A stretch of DNA of 22,115 nt from JAXHLG01 sp046497225 (lineage in GTDB: Bacteria > Patescibacteriota > Minisyncoccia > Moranbacterales > DUUL01). The stretch covers positions 1 to 22,115 of the forward strand of contig JAWOGA010000083.1 of the NCBI GenBank assembly GCA_046497225.1. The letters run 5' to 3'. Shown in pieces: positions 21,998 through 22,115 of this stretch. The position numbers were made by a program, and so were the translations under genes. Under the pieces are notes generated by a model that was not told the origin of the DNA, made no database searches, and saw only the letters and a program-made list of their open reading frames with translations. Numbering within the stretch: position 1 is the stretch's first letter; each line of letters starts with the position of its first letter.

Positions 21998-22115
21998 TTA
22001 ATCTTCTTTTTTCTTATCATCATCATCGGAATCCTCTAGATCTCCTTCCTTGGGACCCGTCTCCCCGCCTTCCTCTTCTTTATCGCCTTCTTTTTCAAAA
22101 GAATCTTTTTCATCT
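21998..22115 (-). CDS. C-terminal end of an acidic protein, 5' end outside the window
   Basis: An open frame enters from the right edge and stops at TAA (21998-22000), giving 38 visible residues. They are nearly all Asp, Glu, Lys and Gly: EKEGDKEEEGGETGPKEGDL then DSDDDDKKKED. There are no hydrophobic or cysteine residues. The upstream part is not visible, so no function is assigned. It is 33 bases before the surface protein gene on the same strand. Its acidic tail matches the linker composition of that neighbour, hinting at related envelope proteins. Confidence 0.65.
   Translation of the reverse strand, partial: DEKDSFEKEGDKEEEGGETGPKEGDLEDSDDDDKKKED

Noticed and set aside
1..22115. CRISPR array, insertion sequence, prophage or toxin-antitoxin system
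   Set aside because: No regularly spaced identical repeats, transposase, integrase, phage structural genes or recognisable toxin pair were seen.

Overview
The window looks like a piece of a Candidate Phyla Radiation (Patescibacteria, probably Parcubacteria-like) chromosome. The evidence is indirect: AT-rich DNA, AT-rich start-codon contexts mostly lacking a Shine-Dalgarno (SD) sequence, compact genes, a shortened SMC, a type IV pilus assembly cluster, and many small unknown membrane proteins. Stops TAA, TAG and TGA are all used, and gpmI ends normally at TGA, so I see no reason to invoke a recoded UGA. Almost everything is on the minus strand; the ferredoxin is the only convincing plus-strand gene.

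Layout, left to right. 1-54: 5' tip of an unknown minus-strand gene with its own promoter. 231-1487: MacB/FtsX-type ABC permease. 1488-1934: non-coding, carrying a degenerate inverted repeat. 1935-4868: rnc-smc pair, with a promoter and hairpin leader before rnc. 5072-7531: small membrane protein and a large 7TM-GAF sensor histidine kinase. 7605-8519: SAM-dependent methyltransferase with a structured leader. 8674-8889: small two-helix membrane protein. 8890-9454: gene-free GC-rich repeat and hairpin region with a promoter. 9455-14842: response regulator, pilB, pilC and two prepilin-like genes. 14993-15340: a 39-residue zinc-ribbon gene behind what reads as a complete leader-peptide transcription attenuator. 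15340-15938: yjbQ and tRNA-His(GTG). 16151-16351: ferredoxin (+). 16504-18096: gpmI. 18257-18571: unknown 104-residue protein with a near-perfect SD. 18701-20257: xseA with an N-terminal HRDC domain. 20516-22115: secreted multidomain membrane-anchored protein, and the acidic tail of the gene before it.

Functional themes are genome maintenance (short SMC, HRDC-ExoVII), RNA processing (RNase III), envelope and surface work (type IV pili with a multidomain pilin, ABC permease, anchored surface protein), two-component signalling, and central metabolism (GpmI, ferredoxin).

The strongest new signal is at 15142-15329. In order it has a TTGACA/TATCAT promoter, a 25-codon ORF in which eight of nine consecutive codons are Leu/Val/Ile, mutually exclusive pairing segments, a GC hairpin followed by seven U, and then a tiny zinc-ribbon gene with a strong SD. 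This is the architecture of branched-chain amino acid attenuators, but in front of a protein of unknown function.
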